DNA of 64,000 nucleotides, taken from positions 165,567-229,566 of the forward strand of contig MU853189.1 of NCBI GenBank assembly GCA_033085395.1, in the 5' to 3' direction. Positions within the stretch are counted from its first letter, which is position 1. Each line of letters opens with the position of its first letter. Origin of the DNA: Xanthoparmelia taractica. Its lineage: Eukaryota > Ascomycota > Lecanoromycetes > Lecanorales > Parmeliaceae. Shown here piece after piece: positions 1-11,314 of this stretch. The notes under the pieces are model-generated. The model was not told the DNA's origin and did no database searches. It saw only the letters and a program-made list of their open reading frames with translations. The translations under genes and the position numbers were made by a program.

Positions 1-1
1 A

Positions 2-3000
2 TTCTTTCCCCATGCAAAAGAGCGGTTTTCCTACGCGTCAAATATAGACTATATAGTCTTCGATATATCCAGAGATCCCATCGAACAAGGCTTTGAGATT
101 TAATCTTACGACCTCATTCTTGCACCCAACGTTATTCACGCAACACCATGCCTGCACGCGACGCTATGCCATCTCAGGCGCCTTTTACGACCGCATGGCC
201 ATCTGGTGCTCACAGAGATCTGTGGCCTAGCCCGGGCTCCGAATTACATCTTCGGAAATTTCCCTGGCTGGTGGCTAGGTGAGGGAGATGGCCGGCCAGA
301 TGAGCCATACGTCTCGGTAGATCGTTGGGACGAGGAGCTCAGGAATGCAGGTTTTACCGGCGTGGATACGACGGTTCTCGATGCTGAAACGCCCTACCAG
401 TACTGTGCTGTTATCGTCTCCCAGCCGCTCCTTGATCTTCATAGTCGCTCTAATTGCGGGGCGACTACAATTCTTTGTGACCAGAAAACCAGCAAGATCA
501 CCAAAGATCTCGTTGCGAAAATGCAAGCTTTAGGGATTGATCATACCGTTTGCGAATTTGGTGATCGCCTCCCTCAAAGTGAAAGTGTCATTAGCACACT
601 CGACTTAGAGTCGTATTTCTTTGAGATTATTTCAGAGGATAGATTCAGAGCCTTCCAAGAGGTACTGTCTGAACAAGAACATCGATTAATTCTCTGGCTG
701 ACTAGACCGTCCCAAATCTTATCCCAAAATCCTCGATCTGCGCAAACAATCGGGGTTGCACGTAGCATTCGTTCGGAGTTAAATATGCCTTTTGTGACAC
801 TTGAAATTGACCCAAGAGAAACAAAATTCGGAGAACTAGTCATGCAGGTTTTTGGGAAAATCACAAACAGGAAAGACGACGGTACCCTTGCACCGGACAG
901 AGAGTATGTTGTCGATGGCGGTGTCATCAAAGTTGGAAGATATCACCCGTTCTCCCTCCAGACGGAGCTGCGGGAGAAATTTAGCCACCCAGTTACCGAT
1001 TCTGTGATAACTCTTGAGACTATGAAGCCTGGTCTGATGCAGACTTTCCAATGGTCTAGAAGAGCTTTGCCGGAGGAACTAGGAATGGATGAAATCGAGA
1101 TCCAAACTGCGGCTGTTGGATTGAATTATAGAGTAAGTCGAACATTATCTTGCTAGAATGGGCTACTAAGTAATGCTTCAGGACGTGTTTCTTGCCATGG
1201 GTATTCTGAAACACCGCTCTGCTGAAGGGGTCCATCTTGGTATTGATACTACTGGCACGATCCGGAGAGTTGGACTCAATGTCAGAAGCTTTGCAACAGG
1301 TGACAGAATCTTTGCGCTTGCACCTCACGGCTGCATCACAGATAGGCTGGTTCTCCCAAGTTCGCTCGCCGTCAAGCTGCCGGATCGATTGAAGTTCGAA
1401 GATGCCGCAACAATGCCTTGCTGCTTTGCTACAGCGATATACTCCTTACTAAAAGTTGGTGGGCTAATCAAGGGTCAGGTAAGTCCTCAGCTAGTGCCCC
1501 ACTCCAGCTTATCCTTGAGAGCCACGTATTTCAGAGTATCAACAAGCACCTCCTGACCAGGCAATCCAGACTGTATTAATTCATTCAGCTTCTGGTGGGG
1601 TTGGTAATGCTGCTATACAGATCTGTAACATGGTCAATGCTGAGGTAAGAAGTTCCTTCGATACACGATTGACTGCCATCTCACGAACAAAGGTTTATGC
1701 AACCGTGGCAACGAAGAGAAGGTCAAGCATCTGATGGACAAGTGCCAGCTTCCTAGGAATCATATTTTCAACTCAAGAAATTCCTCTTTCCTTCCAGATC
1801 TGATGCGTGAGACCGAGGGTAGAGGAGTGGACCTCGTCCTCAACTCGCTTTCTGGCGAACTGCTTCATACATCATGGAAATGCGTAGCCGAATTTGGAAA
1901 ACTTATAGAGCTTGGAAAAAGAGACATCTTGGATTTCGGCCAGCTCGAGATGAACATGTTTGAGGCGAATCGTTCCTATTGCTGCGTAGACATTGCGCAT
2001 CTCGTACAACATAGACCCGAGCAGATGGTCAGGTAAGCCAACAGCCTTCGAGACCTTGAGTGCACGGTATCTGAATGCTGAAACTCACTCCAGAATTTTG
2101 GAGGATTGCCTAAAGCTGTACGAACAGGTTCATGTGACGCCGCTAAGACCGCTTCACACGTACGAAGCCGGTCATACTACGGAGGCGCTTAAGAAACTGC
2201 AGAATGGCGATCATATCGGCAAAGTGATCTTGAGAATGCCACAGAATGACTACGAAATCTCTAGCGTTCGACCAACCGGCCATCTTGCTCTGGACCCCAA
2301 GGGATCGTATCTTCTAGTGGGGGGTCTGGGAGGACTTGGCAGATCAGTTGCGACTTGGATGGTCGAGCACGGCGCTCGGAGTCTCATATTTCTTTCTCGC
2401 AGTGCAGGTCTCAACGAAAGCGACCAAAATTTGTTCAAGGAGCTCGTGAGCTTGGAATGCGCCGTGTCCGCCGTTGCTGGCATGACCCAAAGTATGGAAG
2501 ATGTGAAAATAGCCATATCGTCAGCACCCAATCCCATCAAAGGTGTCATGCAGCTCGCAATGGTCCTGAGAGTATGTTACCTGTCCTCCACCAGCGGAGG
2601 ACTAGCTCCACTGACCCAGATATAGGACAGACCCATGAGCCACGAAGAATGGGTGCAATCAATTCTGCCTAAAGTGGATGGTACCTGGAACCTCCACAAT
2701 GCCCTGGCGGACCAACCCTTGGACTTTTTTTTCATGACCAGCTCTACAGTGACAGCTCATCACACGCCAGGCCAAGGCAACTACAGTGCCGCCAACACCT
2801 TTCTCGAAGCATTCTGCCAGTATCGTCACAGCCTCGGTCTACCCGCCTCCGTGCTCAACGTTTGCCCCATCAATGATGTCGGTTTCGTGGCCGAGAAACC
2901 CGCGATACCTAAAAGCCTGGAAGCTCGAGGCTATCATTTCCTCCGCGAGCAAGAGTTCCTCGACTATCTCCACCTCTCACTCCTTAATTCACAGCCTCCT

Positions 3001-3549
3001 CCCGCCAACAATTACCCCAGGACTTCAGCGAAACAACAACAACCGCCTCCAATGGCGTCTTCGTGGGTGAACACGGGCCAAATCATCATGGGACTGCGCC
3101 CGGTCCATGACCCGGACGATCCCAAACATGACGCCCTCTGGCGCCGCGACCGCCGAACCGGCATCTATCGCAACGTCAAGAACAGGACGAACACGGTCGA
3201 CCACTCCTCCGCCAGCGGTGGCGACGACCAGCTGAAGCGATTCCTGCTCCGCTGCGCCGAAGACATGGACCTGCTGGCCGACCTGGACGGCGAGCACCTG
3301 CTGGCGCGGGAGATTGGCCTCAGGGTCTTCGACCTGATGCTCAAGGACGCGGAGGATCTGGACGTCGATATAACGCTCGGGGCCGTCGGGCTGGACTCTC
3401 TCATGGCGATTGAGCTAAGGAGATGGTGGAAGCAGGCATTTGGACTGGAGATCAGCGTCCTGGAAATCATGGGCTCGGGGACGATTGTGGAATTGGGCAA
3501 GGTCGCTGCACAAAGACTGAAGGTAAAGCTTGGAGGGAGTGAGAGCTAG
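2..3549 (+). pseudogene. Highly reducing polyketide synthase, 3' part, with nonsense codon and frameshift
   Basis: This is the C-terminal portion of an iterative type I polyketide synthase; the 5' part lies outside the window. The reading frame is open from base 2. Domains in order are the end of the C-methyltransferase (ILAPNVIHAT, IFGNFPGWW at 110-300), a structural region, an enoyl reductase (GLNYRDVFLAMG; HSASGGVGNAAIQI near 1580-1620), a ketoreductase (LVGGLGGLG near 2315; MTSS then GNYSAAN near 2735-2795) and an acyl carrier domain (GLDSLMAIEL near 3390). The apparent exons are 2-1132, 1182-1478, 1570-1644, 1693-2032, 2094-2571 and 2626-3549, all with GT-AG introns. Two lesions are seen. 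An in-frame TAA at 101-103 interrupts otherwise continuous methyltransferase sequence. Exon 1693-2032 is one base short: the frame moves near 1707, between VYATV and NEEKVKHLM. No reductive-release domain follows the ACP. I infer an inactive remnant; a sequencing error cannot be excluded for either lesion. Confidence 0.9.
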
Positions 3550-4815
3550 CGGTGTAATATGCTTTAATTTATAGTCTATTCATTATGGGACTAGATTTAC
3601 ATGCCAACAAGAATTTAATGACGATGACGATGACGATGATGATGATGATGATGATAAGCAAAGCGTAGATCCATCGTTCTCGGAGCCCTTAAATTCGCAT
3701 CCGAAACTTTCGTAGGTGGCTTTTCATCAGAAAGCTGCTGTTCGTGAGGTGAGCTTGGAGGGGGGATGTTCCTAAAATGACATTTGGATGGGGCCGAATC
3801 AGCCTCTTGCTACTCCTACCCGTCCTCTCGTTGCTCAATCTAGTCTGTTCAGCGTCAACTGAGGCCGCAGCCCCGAAAAAGCAGTTGGCACAGAGAACTT
3901 GTCTAGAAAGCTGGTTGGTAATCGTCTTGGTAGAAATTGGGCTCCGACGAATGGCTAGAAGGAGGAGAGCATTGGGGGGGACTCATAGAGGGGATACATA
4001 CTCGGCGGCAGACTGGAGGGTCGAGAGCATGGTCGCTGCGCCGGCACTTCCAGTCATCGCGCTCTTGGCATGAACGTCAGACGAATTACGAGGTGATTGG
4101 GAAGATGACGGAATAATTATCTGAGGAGGATCATACATGACTAGCCGGATGACTATAAGTCGCTGTCCCTTTCTCCCCGTTTTTAGTAATCATGAATCTA
4201 ATGACCCTTGACATATTCTGATACGAGACGAATAGCATGCCTTCATATCCCCCGTACGTTGTTCCCCCGCGCCCATTTTCCCTTTCACGCCTGACATTGA
4301 ACCTCACGACATCCCTCAAGAGCATTTACTCCCGTCCAAACACGTGTCCTCAGGGCTCCCTATTTCCCCCTTTTCAGACAAAGCAATACCAAACCCGAAA
4401 TCCATACTCCAGGAAATACAACGTCGACGCCATGGCTTCCCCGACTCCCAAACTCCTAGTCGCGAGGACGCCCTGATCCCAGGACTGCGTGCGCAAAGAG
4501 GAAATGTACTGCTACTGTATGGTGCATCTGACCGTGCTCACGTTTGCGGGCCGGGAGCGCAGCGGGAGAGACTGGGGGGGCTTTGTCTGAGAGCGTGGGG
4601 TTGGATGTAGTGAGGGTTTGGAAAGTCACGGTGGGGACGCAGGCGGGTGTGGAGGGGAGGGTGAAAGGGGGTGGTGGATCGATACTGTGTTGATGTTGCA
4701 CAAGCCCCGCCGAGTGATAGCTTAGATGGTACCTTGAATCCGGGTTTGGGGCGGTAAATGGGGTTGCCAAAACAACAGCAGATCCCCAAGCGTCAAAGCC
4801 GTGGAATATTTTGCG
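3550..4815. other. Intergenic stretch with a GAT-rich microsatellite
   Basis: No convincing gene is seen. A run of GATGAC/GATGAT triplets lies near 3620-3657. An ATG-initiated 98-codon frame at 3777-4073 begins with a hydrophobic leader (ISLLLLLPVLSLL) followed by a basic tail. It could be a small secreted protein, but has no recognisable family, so it is not called as a gene. The rest holds only short shadow frames. Confidence 0.5.
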
Positions 4816-5922
4816 CTAAATCCATCTCGGCGACCAATGACTGAGATCTGCCTCAGGGTTCATCTCTCCTCTCTGTTTCGCCTTCACTATTCTGAATGCA
4901 CTCTGGATCCTAGACCAGGATCTACTTTCTGTAGGATTGGCGAGGATGTTTTCAACATACTCATCAGCCTCGTTGACCACTGTTGAGTCAGCATTTGTTT
5001 GGGATTTCAGTGTTGTCTCCGTAGGATCACGCCGTGAACTCGAGAACGCTCTTTCTTCTCTCTGTTGCAGCTCTGCAACGAATTGCACGGCAGTCTTCAA
5101 CGAGACTCGAATCATGTTCGCACTATCAGTCGCACTAACATCACTTCTTGCAAGCGGGAGTGACTCCGCTCTAATAGTATTGAAATCAATCCCACTGCTT
5201 AGGCCTTGATCATAGCCCGTTAAAACCAGAACCGCAGTTTGTCGCCGCACCTCGTCATTCAATGAAATGGTATGATCCATCTTGATCAAGGGTTTTACTG
5301 ACTCATCAAGAAGAACAATAATTGCTCGACAAAGAGGGAGCAAGTGAAAGTGCTGCCATCGGCTCCGCTCCACTGGACAATTTCCGGTATCGCCGCTTTT
5401 TACTTTTTCCAAGTGCGAAGCTGCTCCGTCACAAAGATGTGCGTGCGTCTTCAATATTTCTGGTATCGTCTGAGGCCCAGTCCCAGTGATCCGAAAGGGA
5501 TGTGCAAAGAATTTGCCGAACTCTATTTCAGGAGCGTTGTCGTGAAAACGAAACCAAAATTTGTATATGCAGGCGAAGATCAACCCGGGGCAGTAAGGGG
5601 GACTTCTTCGCTGAGCGGACAGTTCCCAATACAGCATCGTCGGCTTGTTGCAAAGCGGCTCGAGATTCCAACCATGAAAACGGAGTACCGGCAGTGGGTC
5701 CACGACTTTATCCATTTTGGAGTCGCTTATCCAATAAGCTTTCATGTCTCTTCCAAAAATTGCCTGCCTATGGAGCAAGTATTCTATCTTCAGCTCTGCT
5801 CGTAGATCGCTGTACCATTCAATCTTCAGTGATCCATCTCGATTGGCGGCTCGGACATCCTCTGGCTCTATTCGATCTGGGTATACTTCACAAAGACCTT
5901 GGGTCGGAGGAAACAACGACAT
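4816..5922 (-). CDS. Hypothetical 368-aa protein
   Basis: An uninterrupted frame of 368 codons starts at an ATG (5920-5922) and ends just before 4816. I do not recognise the family. The protein looks soluble: there is no signal peptide and no clear membrane helix. The middle is rich in aromatic residues, Cys and His (FACIYKFWFRF; HLCDGAASHLEK; WQHFHLLPLCRA). The C-terminal 80 residues are charged and Ser/Arg rich and end HWSPRWI. The length and balanced composition argue for a real gene or a recently intact one. The neighbours (a decayed polyketide synthase upstream, transposon remnants downstream) place it in an accessory region. No function is proposed. Confidence 0.6.
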   Translation of the reverse strand: MSLFPPTQGLCEVYPDRIEPEDVRAANRDGSLKIEWYSDLRAELKIEYLLHRQAIFGRDMKAYWISDSKMDKVVDPLPVLRFHGWNLEPLCNKPTMLYWELSAQRRSPPYCPGLIFACIYKFWFRFHDNAPEIEFGKFFAHPFRITGTGPQTIPEILKTHAHLCDGAASHLEKVKSGDTGNCPVERSRWQHFHLLPLCRAIIVLLDESVKPLIKMDHTISLNDEVRRQTAVLVLTGYDQGLSSGIDFNTIRAESLPLARSDVSATDSANMIRVSLKTAVQFVAELQQREERAFSSSRRDPTETTLKSQTNADSTVVNEADEYVENILANPTESRSWSRIQSAFRIVKAKQRGEMNPEADLSHWSPRWI

Positions 5923-7670
5923 GTTGTGAGGCTTTGTGATTTCTTGTTGGATCTGGTCGATTATCTTTGTCTTTGGTGGCGGGATCGAGTCTGGTTTTGA
6001 CTATATGAACTTTGCTCGAATGCGGAGCGAGAGTAGCTCACTGGTTGTATGTATTGTCGAACCTGTAGTGCTATGGGCAGGTGGACAGCTTTATGTGAAT
6101 GTGAGGGAGAGTAGTATGTCGTATTTTCAGTTTTGACAATCCTGCGCAATTTCACTCAACGAGTCAGTTTTATGGTTCTTAATCTTGTGTGCCAAGCATG
6201 GCCTAGAATTAGCGTGATACAACATACCCACAATTACCAGGGTTGAAAATGCCGAGTAAAGCCACAAAGCCACCAAAGCTGACGGCAGAGTTGCAAGTTG
6301 CAGTTGTCCATCCTTGAACCGGAGCAGGTCTAAGGTTTTGCTGAATCGTGTTTCAGCAGATCGACAAGAGAGTATATTGACCATGTTTGAGCAGCATTCT
6401 TATTGGCTGGGTTTCATACTGGCCAGATCTATGATTTCGAGCCGGCTTATAGCTGACCAGACCTAACATGAGAGAATCGGCTATTGCGGAGGCCAGTATT
6501 AATGGATCGAGAAGATTGCTCACTGCGTAGGCCGAACGTTGATAAGGGTCCACACGATTGGCATCACTATTGCCGCCCTATTCTGCTGTCACTCCCAATT
6601 GACGAGGAATGACACCCAGAGACACCAGGTGGAGGTATAGGGTCGGACTTTGTCTCCGAGAACGGTGGTGAGTGGTAGTATGACATCTACCCCGACCAAC
6701 CCGGGGAATAAATCCGTCTTCGAGTTCTTGCAGGCTCATCACTCCTCCCGACGTTATGGGCCGTCGTACGTCCAAAGACCGCCTCCACCCAATGTCTTCG
6801 CAACAGCTCTCAAGATTTATTCTGGTTGATCTCTCACCGATGACAAGAAAGGGGTCCGTCTCCCTCTCCGTCACCAAAAGATGAGACGATGCTGTGACAG
6901 GGCATCGCTCGTATCGATCACTCGTATTCACTTTCGAAGATGTACTCGATGGAATTGCTCAATCTCCTTCGTTTAGTACTTGGCAAGTATGGTAAGTCTG
7001 ACGCAGCTCGTTTGCGTGGTCGCAGTTCAGATAGTAGGATCAGGAATGACCTTGCTTTACCCTTCCCTTGGCCAACAAGGATGACTCGATCCACAGACCG
7101 ATAACCTATCTCTGCCTTGTGATCTAGGAGCATATGCATGGCCGATTTACCAAGGACGCTACCCAGAAGAGCGTAAAACCCGTCATCTACTTCGGTAAAC
7201 TCTTTATGACCATGGTCCCCTGAGAGTGTCGAAGTGAACACTCGAGTCGTCTCGAAAATCACATTTTTGGTATTATTGTTGATGATATGTGATATTACGA
7301 TGCACCTTAACCTCGGCGGTTGAGAATTATCTTGCTCTACTGGGAAAGAGCGAGAGGGAAAGAGTAGAATATAATATAATAAATAGTCGATCGAGCTATA
7401 ACTGACTCTTTCGTAACGGAAATTAACCCGCGCTAAAGGAAGCTTATTGTTTAAACTTATATAGACCCAGTGACGATAGTAAGTAGCTTAGAGGGAGAAA
7501 GTGACTAAGAGAGAGCACGAGGAAGCAGCGAGAGAGAATAGGAGATTAGCGAGAGAGTAGAGGAAAGTAGTGAGAGAGCCGATAGACGAAACGGTCGTTA
7601 GCGCAGGAGCAAAGCGGCGACGGATAAGTCAGCGCCGGGTCACGGGTTGGCCTGGGTTCGGGGAATCTAT
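5923..7670. other. Intergenic region with possible gene fragments on the minus strand
   Basis: Two minus-strand pieces look like weathered coding sequence. One at about 6127-6553 encodes LLDPLILASAIADSLM and, in another frame, LPSALVALWLYSAF, resembling membrane segments separated by introns. One at 6918-7262 encodes FYALLGSVLGKSAMHML followed by IGYRSVDRVILVG, without an ATG at its start. Neither can be assembled into a complete gene with confidence. Bases 7480-7570 are purine-rich (repeated GAGAGA and AGCGAGAGAG). Confidence 0.3.
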
Positions 7671-7939
7671 CCCATCCCCTGGCAGGGTTCAATATTCAGG
7701 GGCTCAGCCCTACTCTCTGCCCCACCAAAATTGTCAAATAATTCAGTCAGGCCTCGTAATTTGGACCAAAGGAAACGACGAGAGCGAGTCCCAAGGGGTC
7801 TGTATGGTTGTAAGCTATGTGGGATCCATATATGTAACCATATTGCGTGTTGGAATGAGCATATTGCTGCTATTCCAAGTAGATAGAAATTTGGTGGGGG
7901 ATGCCAAGGAATATTGAACCCCAGGCGCCAGGGGATGGG
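7671..7939 (+). mobile_element. Internally deleted DNA transposon with terminal inverted repeats (piggyBac-like tail)
   Basis: The ends form inverted repeats: 7671-7697 (CCCATCCCCTGGC, then GGGTTCAATATTC) matches the complement of 7909-7939, and a second paired block (CCCCACCAAA near 7720; TTTGGTGGGG near 7891) extends the arms to about 50-60 bp with small indels. Between them, bases 7783-7886 encode RRERVPRG followed by a C-x2-C-x4-C and CW-x-E-H cysteine cluster. The frame ends at a stop immediately before the right arm. A Cys/His/Trp cluster at the extreme C-terminus is characteristic of piggyBac-type (DDE_Tnp_1_7) transposases, whose inverted repeats also tend to start CCC. I infer a remnant that kept both ends and the transposase tail but lost most of the gene. 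A clear TTAA target duplication is not visible. Confidence 0.65.
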
Positions 7940-8741
7940 ATATATATTTATAATAATCTCGCATCCATACTTCAAATCTTCTATATATACAATGCCACCC
8001 ACCTCAAGCAGCTAACACGAATCCTCTCAGGCGTCGCGCGGGAGGAGAGGTGTCAGAGGATCGGCAAAATGCATACTTCCGAGCTGTGGGGTAGAGAAGA
8101 CTGTCCTACTTCACTACTTCGAAGAGTTCCAAGGCATGATGCCGGGCCAGCTAACGCCATTCTCCAGCGACCCTTTTTCACGCTTTTTTTTTTTCATGCT
8201 TTTTTTTTTCATATAGCTGTTCTGGGAATGCAGGCCCTCGGCCTCGAGTTATCCAAAAGGAAATACACATTCCTTTCCTTGTTCATTAGTGGGTTACATG
8301 CATCGTCGTGATTTCTCTCTGCGTCTAACTCAAGGTCTTCCTTTGCTGAAATAACACTTGTGTTTTCGGGGCCGTGTCCAGCGTGCGGTAGAGTGGGTAT
8401 GGAGGACCGACGGGATGGGCCCGGTGCCTACGATGGGATGGATTCTTCTGGTGTCTAGCGTTGTGGCTTGCTCGTTGGAGAACGAGTGTCGTTTTCTTTC
8501 TTTTGCCGAGGAGATTGGTGTCTGGAGTTGCGAATAGCAGGGCGGCGTGGTGCTTTTATTTCTTTTGCGATGGTCCCGGGCTCTTGCCTCTTACCTTATG
8601 GATTTGAGAGGGTATTGATGTGATGTCAAATGCGCTGTTCTTGATCTGGTCACGTTGGGCTCGCTTTGTGGAATGTTATCGCTGCGGGGAGATCGTCTTT
8701 CGCGGGACCTACGATTGCTGGCAATTCTCCGTGCCCTGATG
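7940..8741. other. Intergenic, no gene seen
   Basis: Only short frames are present. Poly-T tracts occur near 8180-8210. This is the downstream flank of the C2H2/ubiquitin-like protein gene and may hold its 3' untranslated region. Confidence 0.4.
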
Positions 8742-11314
8742 CTACCGGCCTCCCCTGACGTGATGATAGGGGCCAAACGGCGCCCCTTTCTGAAACGGAC
8801 GGGGTATAGGCACCCAGCCTGCCTCATCCGAAGGCTCTTTTGCCTGCGGATCCTCGACTTCACTGCCTCGTCTCCTGACTGTGTCCGATTCGTGCTGCGT
8901 GCCTCCTTCTGGTGCTTGCCATCCGGCGTCGGCCCTTCTCCCCAAAGGGAGGTCGTCCGTATTCCTCTCTCGGTGGCGTCTCACTGCATCCAGTTCTGTT
9001 GTCGGCTTTTCCGTCGTGTAAGGCCGCAGCTCATTCCAGGTTCGTGGGCGCCGTTCCTCGATTCCGACGTCGCCAACGACGTAGGTTGCTGGCCTTTCCC
9101 TCCTGTACGCTCCCGGATCTCTAAATAGCAGGGGTTCCGAATTCCTGTAAGGGGCATTCTGTTCCTGCTGTGGAATTGAACGTTTCAATCGTTCATCCTC
9201 TTTCTCTGCTCTGAAGTTATTCCTGGCTCGAAGCATTGCCATTGGACTGGCATCTTCACTGTACGCTCCCGGCCCCCTCAACAACGAGGGTTCCGAATTC
9301 CTATAAGAGACATTCTGTTCCTGCTGTGGAATTGAACATTTCAATCGTTCGTCCTCTTTCCCTGCTCTGAAGTTATCCCTGGCTTGAAGCATTGCCATTG
9401 GACTGGCGTCTTCCCAAGGTGGACGTTCTGGATTGGGCCACATGCGCATTGTTATCTCCCAATCTGGCTCGATCATAGACTCCCAATTAGACGGTGAGAG
9501 GATCTCTTCTTGCGGGCCAAATAAATCATATTCACCATCAGCTACACGTAGGTTGAGGTTTGGCACAAGGAGAAATGTTTCTTTAATCATATGCTCCATG
9601 CCCTAAGAGACGATGTTAGATGCGGTCTGAAGAACAGTCTTGATATCAGAGCACATACCGACCACGTCTTGACGAGATGAAAAGAAAATCTGAATCTTCT
9701 CCCAATAGCATCGACGAACTTGATGAACTTGATATCTTTGTCTTTCTCCTCTGCTGGAGGCGATGATTTGGCTGTGGCGCCGGTCTCATCCTTTTCCGCA
9801 GCAAGCTGATGTTCTCTGTTCGCCTCCCCTATCGCCGTTGCCACTCCGGCTTCCGCCCTTTGCAAACTTGACATGGACGTGGGAATGGGCGATAGATTTT
9901 TGTAAGGCGCACTCTCATGATCTGGAGTCCCATGTATCTCATGCGCTGAATAAGGTTCTAGAGGACCCTCTGAATATCGTTCCCTCTCCAGTGCATTTTC
10001 TGAAATTGTTGGTTCTGAGCGTGTGGGAGTGCCTGAGCTACTTGGAGGGTCCTCCGTTCTACCCATGCGGTTTAGGACATCGAGGCGCCACTCATCCTCT
10101 TTCACCGAAGATCCTTCGCTTGGGCTGTCAAAGCCGACATTGCTTTCGCTTGTAGAAGCTCTAGCATTAAATGCATCATCATTGTCATCTTCTGCATCGT
10201 CCATCTCAGTTCTCGGAAGCGCGAAGAGTGCGAGCTCTTCCAGGTGTCGCGCGACATGGCGCTCATATTGCTTGGAAGATTTCAATGTTTCTTTGCAAAG
10301 GGGACATACGAAATCTTCTCGACGATGCTCTGTGATCTCATGGAAATACCATTCACGGCGGCTGTCGTATAATCTGTCCGGCATGCTACATTCAGAAAAC
10401 GTGCATACATAAGGCTTGATATCTTTGAAGATGTGCCTGTTCCACGACCTCGTGCTTTTGACGTCAATGACGAAGAAACAGTAAGGGCATTCGAACGGCT
10501 TTCCTCCCACTGAGTCTCGTGGTGGTGGTGGTATGGTAAGTCTGCCGCCGTCTATGAGTGATGGAGCATAAGATGTCTGAGAAATGCCCGAATCTGACGA
10601 CGTCTCCTCGAAATCAATGTTAGGTGTCTTGAAATCAGTGGCAATGGTTTCCGACATCACACTCTCTGTTGTTGTCCGTTGTATACCTTGGACTTCTTCG
10701 ATTCCTTTCTCGAGCTTTCTGTGATGCCGTTCTCGATAGAACAGGTACTTTCGTCTGCGGGTTATTGCCCGTCCGAGTCGTTGACCGATCTGCTCTTCAG
10801 TTTTTGGATGAAGATTGCGCACGTGCTCCTTGTCGTAAAACTCATACTCTGCTTTGTCACCCATGCGAGAGCCAACTAACAAGTCGTGCTGTGCAGGCTT
10901 GCGGATGAGCATCGACAGCTGATACAAACAATCAATGATATTGACAACCTCCTCATGGAGCTGTTGAAGTTCAGTCGTAGACTCATCGTCCGGCCAGTCG
11001 TCACCAGAAGCCTCTGTTTCATCTTCGGAGAGCTCATCGAAGATGTCATGAAGACTTTGTTCCAAGTCCCGGAGGAGCTTCGTAATTTGTTTACTGATAT
11101 GTGAAGCATCTCGTAACCTGAAGTCAAGGGAGGATTGACCAGTCTGGTGAGCTCCAATGTTTGCAGCCCATACTCGTAAGCGGCCCAACTCGTCTGTCCA
11201 TGAAGCGGAAGATACTTCTGTTTCACTGCCGTAGCCAGGCCGCTCAACTTGTTCTTGAAGCTGGTTGAAAGACTTCAAGCAAGGTACGAGTATGGCGCTA
11301 ATCGATGTCGCCAT
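8742..11314 (-). CDS. C2H2 zinc-finger protein with C-terminal ubiquitin-like (DUF8035-type) module
   Basis: Two exons, 11314-9659 and 9602-8742, joined by a 56-bp intron with a GTATGT donor, give 838 residues. The ATG at 11312-11314 (MATSISAILVPC) is chosen because related fungal proteins begin with a similar short helical N-terminus; an ATG at 11377 is an in-frame alternative. The middle holds three Cys/His finger-like units: FECPYCFFVIDVK, YVCTFSEC followed by HEITEH, and FVCPLCKETL followed by H-x3-H (residues about 295-405). The intron falls inside a C-terminal module, IKFVDAIGRRFRF then FHLVKTW, continuing as EYDLFGPQEEILSPS and WEITMRMWP. This module is found in many fungal proteins with finger or ankyrin regions and predicted to be ubiquitin-like. 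The tail carries a 52-residue tandem duplication. The exact role is unknown; this class often occurs among allorecognition or immunity-like genes in fungi, which is inference here. Confidence 0.82.
9104..9415 (-). repeat. 156-bp in-frame tandem duplication inside the zinc-finger gene
   Basis: Bases 9104-9259 and 9260-9415 are two adjacent copies of a 156-bp unit (52 codons). Each encodes EDASPMAML, an ARxNFR block, a KEDERLK block and SIPQQEQN, ending GPGAYS or DPGAYR. The copies differ at scattered positions, mostly transitions, so the duplication is not brand new. The period is a multiple of three and the frame is preserved. Confidence 0.9.

Noticed and set aside
4538..4789. Minus-strand frame starting MGICCCFGNP, resembling a lipid-anchored protein
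   Set aside because: The first codon is TTG, with a stop two codons upstream; there is no ATG.
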